A stretch of DNA of 40,196 nt from Alphaproteobacteria bacterium (GCA_019241645.1 JAFAWQ010000051.1:1-40196), one strand, 5' to 3'. Shown: positions 7,471 through 16,726, numbered from the stretch's first letter. The notes: generated by a model not told the origin, from the letters alone. Made by a program: numbers and translations.

Positions 7471-7895
7471 TTTCTTTTGCGCTTGGCTTTAGGTGGCGGA
7501 TCGAGCGAGAGGCTCTTCACAAGCTCAAGAACACGCTTTCGGACTTTTTCATCGCGGATGCGAGAAAAGGCAGCCAGAAGCTCAACGCCGTCCGCCTTGG
7601 GTGGCGCTGGAGAAGGAGCGGCATCCTCGGCGAAGCCGAGCGGGCGGCCGGAGAGTTCGTCCACCACGCCCTCGTAGAAATACAAGATACTGACGCCAAG
7701 AACTCTGGCGGTTTCGAAAAGCCGTCCGGCCCCGATCCGATTGATGCCACGCTCGTACTTTTGAACCTGTTGAAACGTCAGCCCAAGAAGTTGCCCCAAC
7801 TTGTCCTGGCTCATTCCCAATGTGTTGCGGCGATTGCGGATCTGGCTGCCGACATGGGCATCAATCGAAGTCGCCTGTTTCTTTGGCACGGACAT
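7467..7895 (-). CDS. XRE family helix-turn-helix transcriptional regulator
   Basis: A 142-residue DNA-binding protein. The HTH_3 domain spans about residues 16-71, with GMSQDKLGQLLGLTFQQVQK as the helix-turn-helix and YERGINRIGAGRLFE following, closely resembling the SinR-like regulators common in alphaproteobacteria. The C-terminal 60 residues contain a proline-rich linker, a helical stretch (RKRVLELVKSLS) and a lysine-rich end. The ATG at 7895 overlaps the lnt stop as TGATG. A GTG one codon earlier is also open. It is the last gene of the long minus-strand run. In related genomes I recall metK next; here a convergent gene is there instead. Targets are unknown. Confidence 0.9.
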   Translation of the reverse strand: MSVPKKQATSIDAHVGSQIRNRRNTLGMSQDKLGQLLGLTFQQVQKYERGINRIGAGRLFETARVLGVSILYFYEGVVDELSGRPLGFAEDAAPSPAPPKADGVELLAAFSRIRDEKVRKRVLELVKSLSLDPPPKAKRKRN

Positions 7896-9529
7896 CACGG
7901 AAGGTTTTCGCTTACAATCCTACTCCTAGTGGTAGGGTTGCGAAAAGAGAAGATTAATCGGGGTGCGAACGAACCTCCCACGCAGCCAAGGAACATTACC
8001 CAGAACAACACATGGTGAAGTCTTGCAAAAGGCGGAGGCGCAAGCGCGCTGGGCAGCGGACCGTCCAGGATCCCAACCCTGTCCGCAGGCATCTGCGCGA
8101 TCACCCTGCCGAACGGATCGATAATCGCCGAGATGCCCGTATTGGCCGCGCGAACGATCGGGATTCCCTCTTCGATCGCCCGCACGCGCGCGATCAGAAA
8201 ATGCTGATACGGTCCGGTGGAAGTTTCTGGACCGAACCATGAATCATCGGTCACGTTCACGAACCAGCTTGGCCGCTGCGGGGCCGTAACCTCGGCGGGA
8301 AACAGGACTTCATAACAGATCAGCGGCGCCACAGCCGGCGCGCCAGGCACGCTAAAGGTGTGTGGACCGTCTCCACCCTCAAAATTACCGGGTTGGTTAA
8401 CGAGCCTGTCGATACCGAGCGTTCGAAGGGTCGACTGGAAAGGCACGTACTCGCCCAGCGGCACGAGGTGAAATTTGTCGTACACCGCGAGGAAATGCGC
8501 GTGGGCTGCGAATACATAGAAGCTGTTGTGCACGACGGGCGTGCCGCCCTTCCCAAAACCTGCGCGGGCCGCGCCCGTCATCAAAACTGTGTTATCAGCG
8601 GTGATGGCAGCAATGTCGGCGAGCGCTTGCGGCGCGCGCTCAAGCAAGAACGGTGGTGCCGCCTCCGGCCAGATGATGTGTGTCGGTGGCGGTCCGTGCT
8701 GCACGCGGCTGAGATCGATCAACTCCTGCCAGTGCCTGCCACGCAGGGCCGATGCGTACTTTTCGGCCTGGGCAACGTTTGGCTGAACGATCCGCAAACG
8801 CACACCTGGAACGTAGCTCGGCGTGGATGACAGCCGCATGGCGCCGCCAGCCCACATGCCCGTGAACAGGACGGCAAGCGCCAAGGGCACCAAACGGGCG
8901 GGGCTTCGCTCCGCAAGGAGCGCAAGGGATGCGCCGAACAAAATCGTGAGAAGCGTGAGGCCGTAAACGCCGAACACCGAGACGCTCTGCAGAATCGGCA
9001 GCGATGCAGCCCATCCGTAGCCGGGAAGATTCCACGGGAAGCCTGTCAGGATGTGGCCTCGCAACCATTCCGCCAGCGTATAGGCGGCGGTGAGAACGAA
9101 AATTCGCGAGGTGCCTTCCCACCAGAACCGGGCAGCCAGCGCGCAGGCAGCAGCGATGAACAGCGCCAGCCCGCCGGGAAGCAGTATGGCCACAAAGGGA
9201 ATCTGCCAGGCATGTCCAGAAGGATCGACGAGAAAGGCGTAGGCGACCCAATAGAGGCCGACAAGGAATTGGCCGAAACCGTACGCCCAGCCAACCAGCG
9301 CGCTGCGCCACACCCGGTGTGGACCCGATGTGGCGCCGTCGAGCAACAGCACCAGAATGGCAAGCGAGATCAGCAGAAGCGGAAAGAGTCCGAATGGTGC
9401 GAAGGAAAGCGCGGATAGCGCGCCAATTAGAAACGCCAGGGCGATACGCCGCCATCCCTCCAAGGCGCGGACGAGGCTGGCAGCATCGGCGCAAGCCTGG
9501 TCCGCCTGTTCCACAAAACGAAGAGTCAT
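7895..9529 (-). CDS. lnt: Apolipoprotein N-acyltransferase
   Basis: Inner-membrane enzyme that adds the third acyl chain to lipoproteins. With the ATG at 9529 it is 544 residues: an N-terminal hydrophobic region of several membrane segments (about 25-230), then a periplasmic nitrilase-like domain. The Glu-Lys-Cys triad is recognisable as the E in IIWPEAAPP, the K in YDKFHLVPLGEYVPF and the C in LICYEVLFP. DDSWFGPETSTGPYQH is a signature segment. The start overlaps the corC stop (ATGA); longer in-frame starts would run through corC and lack membrane character. A last hydrophobic segment (HHVLFWVMFLGCVGGSF) lies near the C-terminus. Confidence 0.96.
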   Translation of the reverse strand: MTLRFVEQADQACADAASLVRALEGWRRIALAFLIGALSALSFAPFGLFPLLLISLAILVLLLDGATSGPHRVWRSALVGWAYGFGQFLVGLYWVAYAFLVDPSGHAWQIPFVAILLPGGLALFIAAACALAARFWWEGTSRIFVLTAAYTLAEWLRGHILTGFPWNLPGYGWAASLPILQSVSVFGVYGLTLLTILFGASLALLAERSPARLVPLALAVLFTGMWAGGAMRLSSTPSYVPGVRLRIVQPNVAQAEKYASALRGRHWQELIDLSRVQHGPPPTHIIWPEAAPPFLLERAPQALADIAAITADNTVLMTGAARAGFGKGGTPVVHNSFYVFAAHAHFLAVYDKFHLVPLGEYVPFQSTLRTLGIDRLVNQPGNFEGGDGPHTFSVPGAPAVAPLICYEVLFPAEVTAPQRPSWFVNVTDDSWFGPETSTGPYQHFLIARVRAIEEGIPIVRAANTGISAIIDPFGRVIAQMPADRVGILDGPLPSALAPPPFARLHHVLFWVMFLGCVGGSFAPRLIFSFRNPTTRSRIVSENLP

Positions 9530-10434
9530 GAAGCCGTGGTTCGCGGTGGGCGCAGCCGTAACCGCTTGATGCGCCGGGGATCGGCTTCCAGAACCTCGAA
9601 TTCCAAGCCGCCGTGGCCGACAATTTCGCCGCGCTGCGGCACGCGCCCGATCAGAGAGACGACAAGCCCGCCCAGGGTATCGACTTCCTCTTCCGGATCG
9701 GGCGGCACGAGGGCAATGCCGGTCTGCTCGGTGAAATCCTCTAGATCGAGGCGCGCATCGGCCTCGTAGGCACCGTCGGAAAGCTTCGTCAGATGCGGGG
9801 ATTCGTCGACATCGTGCTCGTCGCCGATCTCGCCCACGATTTCCTCCACGAGATCCTCTATGGATACCAGCCCATCGGTGCCTCCGTACTCGTCGATGAC
9901 GAGCGCCAGATGAATTTGCGTGGTCTGCATTTTGACAAGCAAGTCGCTCGCCGGCATCGACGGAGGCGCAACAAGGATGTCGCGCTTCACTTGCACGATC
10001 GGCACGTCCGGCCAACGCATGATTCCGTCCGGGCCCAATTCGCCAAGCCCCACGACATCCTTGATGTGGACGAGCCCGATGGGGTCATCGAGCGTGTCGC
10101 GAAAAATCGGCAGGCGCGAATGCTGCGCCTCCCGAAAAATCGCCATCAGCTCGCAGATGGAAATATTCTCCTCGACCGCGACGATGTCGGTCCGAGGCAC
10201 CTTCACATCGTCCACGCGCAGCTCGCCGAATTTCAAAAGGTTCGCTAGCATCACGCGCTCGCGGCGCGCCAGCTCCGGGTTTTGCCGCTCGCTTTCTTCG
10301 ATGACCTCTTCGAGGCTTTCGCGAATCGAATCGCTGTGCCGCGCGCGCAAAGCCTGGCTGAAGCGTTTCAGAAATGCCGAAAATGGCCGCCCATTGTCGC
10401 GTTTTCCATCACCGGAATGGTCTGTTTGTGTCAT
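9526..10434 (-). CDS. CBS-domain CorC/HlyC family protein
   Basis: A 302-residue cytosolic protein without the DUF21 membrane region found in larger relatives. It has an N-terminal helical part, two CBS domains (about 80-140 and 145-200; KVPRTDIVAVEENIS opens the first and VIDEYGGTDGLVSIEDLVEEI closes the second) and a C-terminal CorC_HlyC domain (about 215-295, DTLGGLVVSLIGRVPQRGE). The family is linked to magnesium/cobalt efflux and is often called hemolysin-like, but no toxin role is implied. It sits between ybeY and lnt, its standard place in proteobacteria. It overlaps lnt by four bases and is eight bases after ybeY. Confidence 0.93.
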   Translation of the reverse strand: MTQTDHSGDGKRDNGRPFSAFLKRFSQALRARHSDSIRESLEEVIEESERQNPELARRERVMLANLLKFGELRVDDVKVPRTDIVAVEENISICELMAIFREAQHSRLPIFRDTLDDPIGLVHIKDVVGLGELGPDGIMRWPDVPIVQVKRDILVAPPSMPASDLLVKMQTTQIHLALVIDEYGGTDGLVSIEDLVEEIVGEIGDEHDVDESPHLTKLSDGAYEADARLDLEDFTEQTGIALVPPDPEEEVDTLGGLVVSLIGRVPQRGEIVGHGGLEFEVLEADPRRIKRLRLRPPRTTAS

Positions 10435-10442
10435 GGCTTTTG

Positions 10443-10919
10443 TCAGGTGACGCGGTCCGGCTGCCGATAGGGGTCGGGTACTCCGATTTGCGACAATATC
10501 TCCACTTCGCGCGCTTCCATTGTTTCCGCCTCTGCCGGGATGTCGTGATCGTATCCCAACAGATGCAGAACGCCGTGAACCGCCAAGTGTAGCACATGAT
10601 TCAGGAGCGGCTTGTTCGACGCCTCGGCCTCGCGCTCCGCCGTCGCAAGGGCGATGGCGATGTCGCCGAGATAGTCGCCGCCAGCCGCCGACGGGAACGA
10701 GAGAACATTCGTGGGAATGTCCTTTCCACGGTGGGCGCGGTTCAGCGCGCGCATTTGTTCGTCATCCGTCAGAAGGATCGTCAGCGACGAGCGGTTCGCC
10801 GTAGCATCGCGGGCCTCGGTGAGGGTTGTGAGGGCGGCTTGTCTCAATCTCGGCTCCAGATCGGGTGCCGCGTCATGCCAGGCCGGATTTTCGCAATACA
10901 CCTCGATGGTTTCCGTCAC
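10443..10919 (-). CDS. ybeY: Endoribonuclease YbeY (rRNA maturation)
   Basis: A 158-residue zinc endoribonuclease involved in 16S rRNA 3' processing and ribosome quality control. The family signature is [11 protein letters not shown] with metal ligands H115, H119 and H125. [10 protein letters not shown] and GDIAIA upstream are also conserved. The ATG at 10919 overlaps the phoH stop (ATGA). Placement between phoH and corC is the usual arrangement and reinforces the call. Confidence 0.96.
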   Translation of the reverse strand: MTETIEVYCENPAWHDAAPDLEPRLRQAALTTLTEARDATANRSSLTILLTDDEQMRALNRAHRGKDIPTNVLSFPSAAGGDYLGDIAIALATAEREAEASNKPLLNHVLHLAVHGVLHLLGYDHDIPAEAETMEAREVEILSQIGVPDPYRQPDRVT

Positions 10920-11938
10920 GCCGCGCCTTCCTTCTTGCGGTAGCGCTGCGGGAGGCCCGTAGCCTCGCTGTCGGCGTAAGCGCGGACGATGCGCGAGACC
11001 AAGGGATGCCGCACGACATCTTCATCGCTGAATCGCGCCTGGGCCACGCCTTCCACATCGCCAAGGATGGCCAGCGACTCGTTCAGCCCTTCCGCACGGC
11101 CGCTTGGCAGATCGCTTTGCGACGGATCGCCGGTCACCACCATGCGGCTGTCCTCGCCGAGGCGCGTGAGAAACATCTTCATCTGCGCGGAGGTGCAGTT
11201 CTGCGCTTCGTCGAGGATAACGAAAGCCCGCGCCAGCGTGCGGCCCCGCATGAAGGCGAGGGGCGCGACCTCGATCGTTCCCGCATCGATCAGCCGGTTG
11301 CACTGATCGCCGATCGTCTCGAACAGCGCGTCGTAAAGCGGCCTAAGATAGGGGTCGATTTTCTCCCGCAAATCTCCGGGAAGAAAGCCCAGCCGTTCTC
11401 CGGCTTCCAGAGCCGGCCGGGAGAGGATCACCCGCTCCACGCGCCGTTCGTATAGCAGGTGCGCGCCAAATGCCGCAGCCAAATAGGTCTTGCCCGTGCC
11501 CGCCGGCCCGATGCCGAACACGAGTGGATGTGTGCGCATCAAATCCAGATACGCGATCTGTGCCGGCGAGCGAGCGCGCACGATGCGGCCTCCGGAGGTC
11601 TTTATGGCAGGAGCTCCGAAATCGCCGTCGGATTTGGCCGACTCGCGGCTCGCGAAACGGATCTCCGCATCGACCTCGGCGGTGCCAATATCTTCGCCAC
11701 CTTCAAGGCGCGCGTACAATGCCCGGAGCACCAGGGCGGCGCGCTCGCGCGACTCCGGGGAGCCTTCAGCGGCAACCAAATTTCCTCGGGTGGCAATGCG
11801 CACACCCAATTTTTGCTCGAGACGTACGAAGTGCTGCTGATGGGCACCGCCCAACGCCGCAAACAGCGCGTTGTCGGGAAACTCAAGCGTGACTTGCTCG
11901 CGGGTGGTTCGGCGGCTCTTGGTGGAATTCGGGCTCAA
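10916..11938 (-). CDS. phoH: PhoH family ATPase
   Basis: About 340 residues: a short N-terminal RNA-binding-like region (about 15-80, [16 protein letters not shown]) and a PhoH ATPase domain. Walker A is GPAGTGKT at 144-151, and ILDEAQN is the Walker [15 protein letters not shown] and [16 protein letters not shown] are further family signatures. The role is probably RNA-linked, given the conserved ybeY neighbourhood. No ATG lies near the beginning. I prefer the TTG at 11938 because it overlaps the miaB stop as TTGA; another TTG at 11959 would add seven residues. Both remain possible. Confidence 0.92.
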   Translation of the reverse strand: MSPNSTKSRRTTREQVTLEFPDNALFAALGGAHQQHFVRLEQKLGVRIATRGNLVAAEGSPESRERAALVLRALYARLEGGEDIGTAEVDAEIRFASRESAKSDGDFGAPAIKTSGGRIVRARSPAQIAYLDLMRTHPLVFGIGPAGTGKTYLAAAFGAHLLYERRVERVILSRPALEAGERLGFLPGDLREKIDPYLRPLYDALFETIGDQCNRLIDAGTIEVAPLAFMRGRTLARAFVILDEAQNCTSAQMKMFLTRLGEDSRMVVTGDPSQSDLPSGRAEGLNESLAILGDVEGVAQARFSDEDVVRHPLVSRIVRAYADSEATGLPQRYRKKEGAA

Positions 11939-13293
11939 TGCGCCGGCACCTGTTCGCAATCCGGACGCAGCAGGCTGCCGCGCAAGCTGTTTGCCAAAGC
12001 CTCGTCGATTTGCACGTCGACCATGGTTCCAATCAGATGGAAGGCGCCATCCACATGCACCGGCTGCAAATAGGGCGATCGCCCGACAGCCTGTCCCCGT
12101 TCGCGGCCGGCCTTTTCGAACAGCAACGGCATGCGACGACCTTCGCAGGCCTTGCCGAATGCGTTCTGTTGCGTCGTCAACAGGCCCTGCAGCTCCTGAA
12201 GTCGCGCGGACTTGACGGGCTCGGGCACCTGTTTGCGTGCGGCGGCGGCCGGTGTGCCGGGGCGCCGGCTGTATTTGAAGGAAAAAGCTTGCGCGTAGCT
12301 GACCGTGCGCACCAGCGCCAACGTATCTTCGAAATCGGCATCGGTTTCGCCCGGATATCCGACAATGAAGTCCGAGGAGAACGCGATATCGGCGCGGGCT
12401 TCGCGGATGCGCTCGATGAGACGCAGGTAGTGATCTCTCGTGTGCTGGCGGTTCATGGCGGCAAGCACCGCATCCGATCCGGATTGCACCGGCAGATGCA
12501 GGTGGGGCATCAGTTTTCCGAGACTGCCGTGAGCGGCAATCAGATCGTCGGCCATATCGCGCGGATGGCTGGTCGTGTAGCGCAGCCGCTCCAGGCCGTC
12601 GATTTCAGCGAGCTGCTGCAGAAGACGCGCCAGACTCCATGTCTCACCATCCGGCCCTTCGCCGCGATAGGCGTTTACGTTCTGCCCAAGCAGCGTGATT
12701 TCGCGCGCGCCATGTTCAACGAGGCGGCGTGCTTCGGCCTCGATCTGGATCGCCGGGCGCGAATACTCCGCGCCCCGCGTGTACGGCACCACGCAGAATG
12801 TGCAGAACTTGTCGCAGCCTTCCTGGATTGTCAGAAACGCCGTCGGCGCGCTCGCTCCCGAAGATGCGGAAAGAACATCGAATTTTTCTTCCGGAGCGAA
12901 GTCGGTTTCCAGCGCGCTGCTGGCATCGCGCGCGGCGCGCGCCACCAATTCCGGAAAACGGTGCAGCGATTGCGGGCCGACGACGATATCCACCGCGCTT
13001 TGGCGCCGCGTGATTTCCCGGCCCTCCGCCTGCGCAACGCAGCCGGCAACGGCGATCACCATGGATTCACCGCGGCTTGCCCGTTCCTCCTTCATCCGGC
13101 GCAGGCGGCCAAGCTCCGAGTAGACCTTCTCGGCCGCCTTTTCGCGAATGTGACAGGTGTTAAGGACAACCATGTCCGCGTCTTGCGCGGTCGCGGAAGC
13201 GACGAAGCCCAGGGGTGCCAGCGAGTCCGCAATCCGCGCGGAATCGTAGACGTTCATCTGGCAGCCATAGGTTTTGATGAAAAGCTTTTTCAT
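11935..13293 (-). CDS. miaB: tRNA-2-methylthio-N6-dimethylallyladenosine synthase
   Basis: A 452-residue radical-SAM methylthiotransferase that converts i6A37 to ms2i6A37 in tRNAs reading UNN codons. The N-terminal UPF0004 domain has cluster ligands C11, C47 and C85 (YGCQMN, NTCHIR, AGCVAQ). The radical-SAM cluster is C160-x3-C164-x2-C167 in [22 protein letters not shown] domain follows at the C-terminus. The ATG begins [11 protein letters not shown] at the family-typical position. It follows plsC by 21 bases and overlaps phoH. Length is normal. Confidence 0.97.
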   Translation of the reverse strand: MKKLFIKTYGCQMNVYDSARIADSLAPLGFVASATAQDADMVVLNTCHIREKAAEKVYSELGRLRRMKEERASRGESMVIAVAGCVAQAEGREITRRQSAVDIVVGPQSLHRFPELVARAARDASSALETDFAPEEKFDVLSASSGASAPTAFLTIQEGCDKFCTFCVVPYTRGAEYSRPAIQIEAEARRLVEHGAREITLLGQNVNAYRGEGPDGETWSLARLLQQLAEIDGLERLRYTTSHPRDMADDLIAAHGSLGKLMPHLHLPVQSGSDAVLAAMNRQHTRDHYLRLIERIREARADIAFSSDFIVGYPGETDADFEDTLALVRTVSYAQAFSFKYSRRPGTPAAAARKQVPEPVKSARLQELQGLLTTQQNAFGKACEGRRMPLLFEKAGRERGQAVGRSPYLQPVHVDGAFHLIGTMVDVQIDEALANSLRGSLLRPDCEQVPAH

Positions 13294-13314
13294 GCTTGCC
13301 GTTCCGGCCGACGG

Positions 13315-14211
13315 TTATGCGTGATCGGCCTGCGTACTGGCAAGCAAGTCCGGTTTGTGCGCGCGCGAGGCGGGATGCTTGGCGGCACCGGGGGACGACT
13401 TGAGAGCCAAATCGCAATACAGGCCCGCGAGCGCCCGCGCCTGACCGTCTCTGACAGCGGCTTCCGAGGCGGCCGAGAGTGCTTTGCGATCGAGCGCCGA
13501 CGTGATCGTCATAGAGGGGTGGAACTCCACGACCACGTCGAAAGGTCCGGCTTTCACGGCATCCCAAAGGTGGGGCACCAGATCCATATCGCCGTACCAG
13601 GCGAACAGCGGACGGTTCTCGCGACCCATCGGAATGCCGTGAAGCCCGACATAGCTCACAGAAACGGGTTGCACGGGCACATATTGGATCTTCCCCTGCG
13701 CGTCCGTACCGACTTCCGATTCGGCCGCTCCCATCAGCGCGCTGCGGAAAGGCAGAACGCGATTGCCGTCGCTGGACGTGCCTTCCGGAAACAGCACGAG
13801 CGCATCGCCTTCCAGGAGACGCTTGCGGATATCCTGCCGCGCCGCTGCGGCCTGGCTGCGCCTTTCCCGTTCAACGAAGACCGTCTCCTGCAGACGCGCC
13901 AGCGTCCCGAAAAATGGCCAGCGGCCAACTTCTTTCTTGGCCACAAACGAAACCCGCGCCGCGCAAGAAAGGACAAGGATATCGAAATAGGAGCTGTGGT
14001 TCGCCGCCATCAGCACGCCACGATTCTGAATGGGCGTTCCGATAATCGTAACGCGAATGCCGAAGAGCTTGCAGAGCCAGCGATGATACCGGTTGGGGAA
14101 AGTCTTTCGGCGGGGCAGGCGGAGCCGCAACGCCAATGACTGCCAGGGAATGCCGATCAGCGTCGCGACGAAAAAGACAAACAAAATGGTTGCCGCCCGC
14201 AGGGACTGCAT
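13315..14211 (-). CDS. Lysophospholipid acyltransferase (PlsC-like)
   Basis: A 298-residue membrane-associated acyltransferase of the PlsC family, converting lysophosphatidate-like acceptors. One hydrophobic segment sits at the N-terminus (about 7-28). The HX4D motif is H72...D77 in NHSSYFD and the substrate-binding motif is FPEGTSSDGNR from residue 141. The unusually long C-terminal part (about 220-298) is of low complexity and ends in a charged tail. The gene lies three bases after fur and 21 before miaB, a place where alphaproteobacteria often have a plsC paralogue. Exact acyl acceptor is not predictable. Start ATG 14211. Confidence 0.9.
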   Translation of the reverse strand: MQSLRAATILFVFFVATLIGIPWQSLALRLRLPRRKTFPNRYHRWLCKLFGIRVTIIGTPIQNRGVLMAANHSSYFDILVLSCAARVSFVAKKEVGRWPFFGTLARLQETVFVERERRSQAAAARQDIRKRLLEGDALVLFPEGTSSDGNRVLPFRSALMGAAESEVGTDAQGKIQYVPVQPVSVSYVGLHGIPMGRENRPLFAWYGDMDLVPHLWDAVKAGPFDVVVEFHPSMTITSALDRKALSAASEAAVRDGQARALAGLYCDLALKSSPGAAKHPASRAHKPDLLASTQADHA

Positions 14212-14214
14212 CAG

Positions 14215-14640
14215 TTACCGGTCGCTGTTTTTCCGCGTGTTTCGTGGAACTCCATAGAGTTCGAGGCGATGGTCGACAAGCTCGAAGCCGAGCTCCTCGG
14301 CAACACGGCGCTGCAGAATCTCGATTTCCTCGTTGCGGAATTCGATGACCTTGCCGGACTGCACGTCGATGAGATGATCGTGGTGCGAATCGTGCACTTC
14401 TTCGTATCGCGAACGGCCGTCGCGAAAGTCATGGCGTTCCAGGATGCCGGCATCTTCGAAAAGGCGAACCGTCCTGTACACCGTCGCAATCGAGATATGC
14501 GGATCGATGGTCGAGGCGCGCCGGTAGAGCTCCTCTGCGTCCGGATGATCGGTCGCTTCCGACAGCACGCGCGCGATCACGCGCCGCTGGTCGGTCATGC
14601 GCAGGCCTTTTTCGGCACAGAGTTTTTCGATGCGAGTCAT
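14215..14640 (-). CDS. fur: Fur family metal-responsive regulator
   Basis: A 141-residue repressor with an N-terminal winged helix (about 1-80; RMTDQRRVIARVL and ISIATVYRTVRLFEDAGI) and a C-terminal dimerisation/metal domain starting at HDSHHDHLIDV (H86, H87, H89). The structural CxxC seen in enterobacterial Fur is absent: D92 and S95 stand in the corresponding places. That is typical of alphaproteobacterial Fur/Mur proteins, which sense iron or manganese. Whether this one is Mur or Fur cannot be decided here. It is 46 bases after rimI and three before plsC in the long minus-strand run. Confidence 0.93.
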   Translation of the reverse strand: MTRIEKLCAEKGLRMTDQRRVIARVLSEATDHPDAEELYRRASTIDPHISIATVYRTVRLFEDAGILERHDFRDGRSRYEEVHDSHHDHLIDVQSGKVIEFRNEEIEILQRRVAEELGFELVDHRLELYGVPRNTRKNSDR

Positions 14641-14686
14641 GCGGGTTTCGATAATGGCCTGCTCTCAACATTAATGGAGTTGCCAG

Positions 14687-15142
14687 TCAATTCCCATCCA
14701 TCAACGTCCGCCGCAGAACAAGTGCATCTGCGAACGCCTCGCAATCGCGATAGTAGTTGCGCCGCCGTCCCACCTCCACAAACGCCAGCCTGCGATAGAG
14801 GCGGAGCGCGGCTCCATTGCCGGCGTCCACCTCCAGAAACATCGCTTCGCCGCCGCGCTCAACCGCTGAGGTCATAGCGCCCTGCATGAGTGACATGCCG
14901 ACACCGGCATTGCGATGCTCCGGCACGACGCCGAGCGTGACAACCTCGCTCTCGTCAGCCGCCGATCGAATGACGACAAATCCGGCAATCTGTAATTCCG
15001 TTATTTCGGCCAGCAGCACGAGCGTGTTTTCCGCCTGCAGCCAATTGCCGAAAACGTGTTCGTCCCACCCATCGCGAAAACAGCGGGCGTGGGCGTTCGC
15101 GAGTGCGGCGGCGTGGCGGGGCTCCGCGGCGACGATCCGCAT
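14687..15142 (-). CDS. rimI: Ribosomal protein S18-alanine N-acetyltransferase (RimI)
   Basis: A 151-residue GNAT acetyltransferase. The acetyl-CoA loop is seen in VTLGVVPEHRNAGVGMSLM (motif A, about residues 68-86), followed by FLEVDAGNGAALRLYRRLAF and RRRNYY, the RimI-type C-terminal signature. The ATG at 15142 overlaps the tsaB stop as TGATG; a GTG one codon upstream is also open. Adjacency to tsaB is a common arrangement in bacteria and supports RimI over other GNAT families. Nearest alternative reading is a generic GNAT protein. Confidence 0.9.
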   Translation of the reverse strand: MRIVAAEPRHAAALANAHARCFRDGWDEHVFGNWLQAENTLVLLAEITELQIAGFVVIRSAADESEVVTLGVVPEHRNAGVGMSLMQGAMTSAVERGGEAMFLEVDAGNGAALRLYRRLAFVEVGRRRNYYRDCEAFADALVLRRTLMDGN

Positions 15143-15816
15143 CACGGCGGGCTATTCACGCGCGCATCCGGCGGCCGCAGATAGAGCGGCGCCGGTGGCA
15201 AGCCAGTGTGCGGACGCGAAAGCGCGAGACGTGCCACATGCAATGCATCGGGCGCCGTAATCGCGCTCAGAATACATTCTGCGCCATCCGCGGCATAAAC
15301 TTCGTGTCCCGCGTTCCCTGCCGTGCCCGCAAACGCAAGTGCGCCGGCCTCGGATTTCAACTCCTGGCGAATTGCGCGGACCGCGTCGTTCGTTGAGAGC
15401 AGCGCGGGTTCGATCAGGGTGCCGTTGGGGCTATACAACCCCGCATAGACTTCGTCCCGCTTGGCATCGTGGAGCACCGCGGCGAAGCGCGCGGCGCTCT
15501 GTTCCAGCGCGGCGGCCGCCATCGCTTCCAGACTGGTGATCCCGATCAGTGGCAGCTTCAGCGCGACACGCAAACCCCGCATGAAGGCAAGGCCAACGCG
15601 CTGCCCCGTGAACGTTCCGGGCCCGGTCGTCACGGCCAGGCGCTGCAGATCGCGGAATTCCGCCCGCGCCTCGCTCATCGCGGATTGCACCATGGGTGCC
15701 AGGGCTTCGGCGTGGCCGCGCTGCATCGATTCAAAATGATGCGCCAGAACACGATCGCCGTGGAGCAACGCAACCGAGCAGGCGCCGAGCGCAGTATCGA
15801 CAGCAAGAATTTTCAT
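15142..15816 (-). CDS. tsaB: tRNA t6A biosynthesis protein TsaB
   Basis: A 224-residue ASKHA-fold protein that partners TsaD in forming threonylcarbamoyl-adenosine at position 37 of ANN-decoding tRNAs. The N-terminus KILAVDTALGACSVAL and the internal VTTGPGTFTGQRVGLAFMRG are diagnostic. The C-terminal half is short and poorly conserved, as usual. It starts 18 bases after the nfu gene and overlaps rimI. Its catalytic partner TsaD is encoded in the same window at 37566. TsaE and TsaC are not seen. Confidence 0.95.
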   Translation of the reverse strand: MKILAVDTALGACSVALLHGDRVLAHHFESMQRGHAEALAPMVQSAMSEARAEFRDLQRLAVTTGPGTFTGQRVGLAFMRGLRVALKLPLIGITSLEAMAAAALEQSAARFAAVLHDAKRDEVYAGLYSPNGTLIEPALLSTNDAVRAIRQELKSEAGALAFAGTAGNAGHEVYAADGAECILSAITAPDALHVARLALSRPHTGLPPAPLYLRPPDARVNSPP

Positions 15817-15834
15817 TGGAAGGTGGCGGTCAAA

Positions 15835-16401
15835 TCAGACCGCTTCGACCGCGCTCACTTCCGGAATGTAGTGGCGCAGCATGTTCTCGATTCCGTGCTT
15901 CAAGGTGAGGACGGAAGACGGACAACCGGCGCAGGAGCCTCGCATGTAGAGCGAGACAATGCCGGTCTTTCCATCGAAGCCGCGGAAGATGATATCGCCG
16001 CCGTCTTGGGCGACCGCCGGGCGCACGCGCGTGTCCAGCAGTTCCTTGATCTGCCCGACGATCTCAACATCTTCTTCGGAATAGTTCTCATCGGCTTCAT
16101 CCGGTTCGTTGGCACCGCTCTCGAACAGCGGCAATTCGCGGGTGAAGTGCTCCATGATCGCGCCGAGGATGGAGGGCTTGAGATGTCGCCAGTCTCCGTC
16201 CGACTTTGTCACCGAAATAAAATCCGATCCAAAGAAGACGCGCGACACGCCATCGACCTCGAACAGCGCGGCGGCAAGCGGTGACCGCGTCGCCGCACCG
16301 CGGTCCGGAAAATCCGCGACCGCGCCTTCAGTCATGACTTCGCGGCCCGGAAGGAACTTCAACGTTGCCGGATTGGGCGTCGATTCTGTTTGAATAAACA
16401 T
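15835..16401 (-). CDS. NifU/Nfu family Fe-S cluster scaffold protein
   Basis: A 188-residue Nfu-type iron-sulphur carrier. The N-terminal Nfu_N domain (about 1-88) starts MFIQTESTPNPATLKFLPG, as in mitochondrial NFU1. The C-terminal NifU-like domain (about 112-182) has the cluster-binding C157-x2-C160 in SCAGCPSS and the AQDGGDI motif. An acidic linker lies between them. This is the mitochondrial/alphaproteobacterial architecture. It precedes tsaB by 18 bases; MiaB, a Fe-S enzyme, lies further along the same run. Start ATG 16401. Confidence 0.95.
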   Translation of the reverse strand: MFIQTESTPNPATLKFLPGREVMTEGAVADFPDRGAATRSPLAAALFEVDGVSRVFFGSDFISVTKSDGDWRHLKPSILGAIMEHFTRELPLFESGANEPDEADENYSEEDVEIVGQIKELLDTRVRPAVAQDGGDIIFRGFDGKTGIVSLYMRGSCAGCPSSVLTLKHGIENMLRHYIPEVSAVEAV

Positions 16402-16470
16402 CTCGTTTCACGGCGCCGGGCGCCTCTCCTGTCCTTACATGACCTTCGGCATTGGCTGGATCAAGGCAGC

Positions 16471-16668
16471 TCAGAAATCCGAAGCAATGCCCTTGCGTTC
16501 CCAGTCACCGTACCGGGTTGGCTCCGGCCCTTGGGGCCCATTTCGCTCAGGCTCCAATTTGGCAGACGGTGCCGCTTTTCTACGGATCTCTGCTTCCGCC
16601 GCGGCGCGCCTGCCCGCCTCCCGGATACGCGCGGCAATCTCGGCATTCCGGGCGTTCTTGACCGCCAT
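16471..16668 (-). CDS. DUF1674 protein, SDHAF4-like succinate dehydrogenase assembly factor
   Basis: A 65-residue protein. Its C-terminus GPQGPEPTRYGDWERKGIASDF-type ending (the last 22 residues) is the conserved DUF1674 motif shared with eukaryotic SDHAF4/Sdh8, which binds the flavinated SdhA during complex II assembly. The N-terminal half is a lysine/arginine/alanine-rich helix. The ATG at 16668 is 58 bases from the divergent htpX start, the arrangement usual in alphaproteobacteria. The assembly role is inferred from the eukaryotic family; no sdh gene is in the window. Confidence 0.9.
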   Translation of the reverse strand: MAVKNARNAEIAARIREAGRRAAAEAEIRRKAAPSAKLEPERNGPQGPEPTRYGDWERKGIASDF

Positions 16669-16726
16669 GACAGGGAGCCTACATCAGTCGTGACCTGAAT
16701 ACCTAAGCCTCGGACACAAAAAGACA

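Noticed and set aside
6558..7895. HNH plus XRE as a defence or toxin-antitoxin island
   Set aside because: The XRE gene is on the other strand and is part of the lnt run. The HNH protein looks like a conserved chromosomal family. No nuclease partner, integrase or restriction motif is present.
9530..10015. Extension of lnt upstream of 9529
   Set aside because: It would run through corC in another frame, and no membrane or family sequence is added. ATGA overlap with corC favours 9529.
11938..14139. A 733-codon open frame on the plus strand opposite phoH, miaB and plsC
   Set aside because: It is an antisense shadow. The minus-strand genes have clear family motifs and tight couplings, and the plus-strand translation has no family signature.
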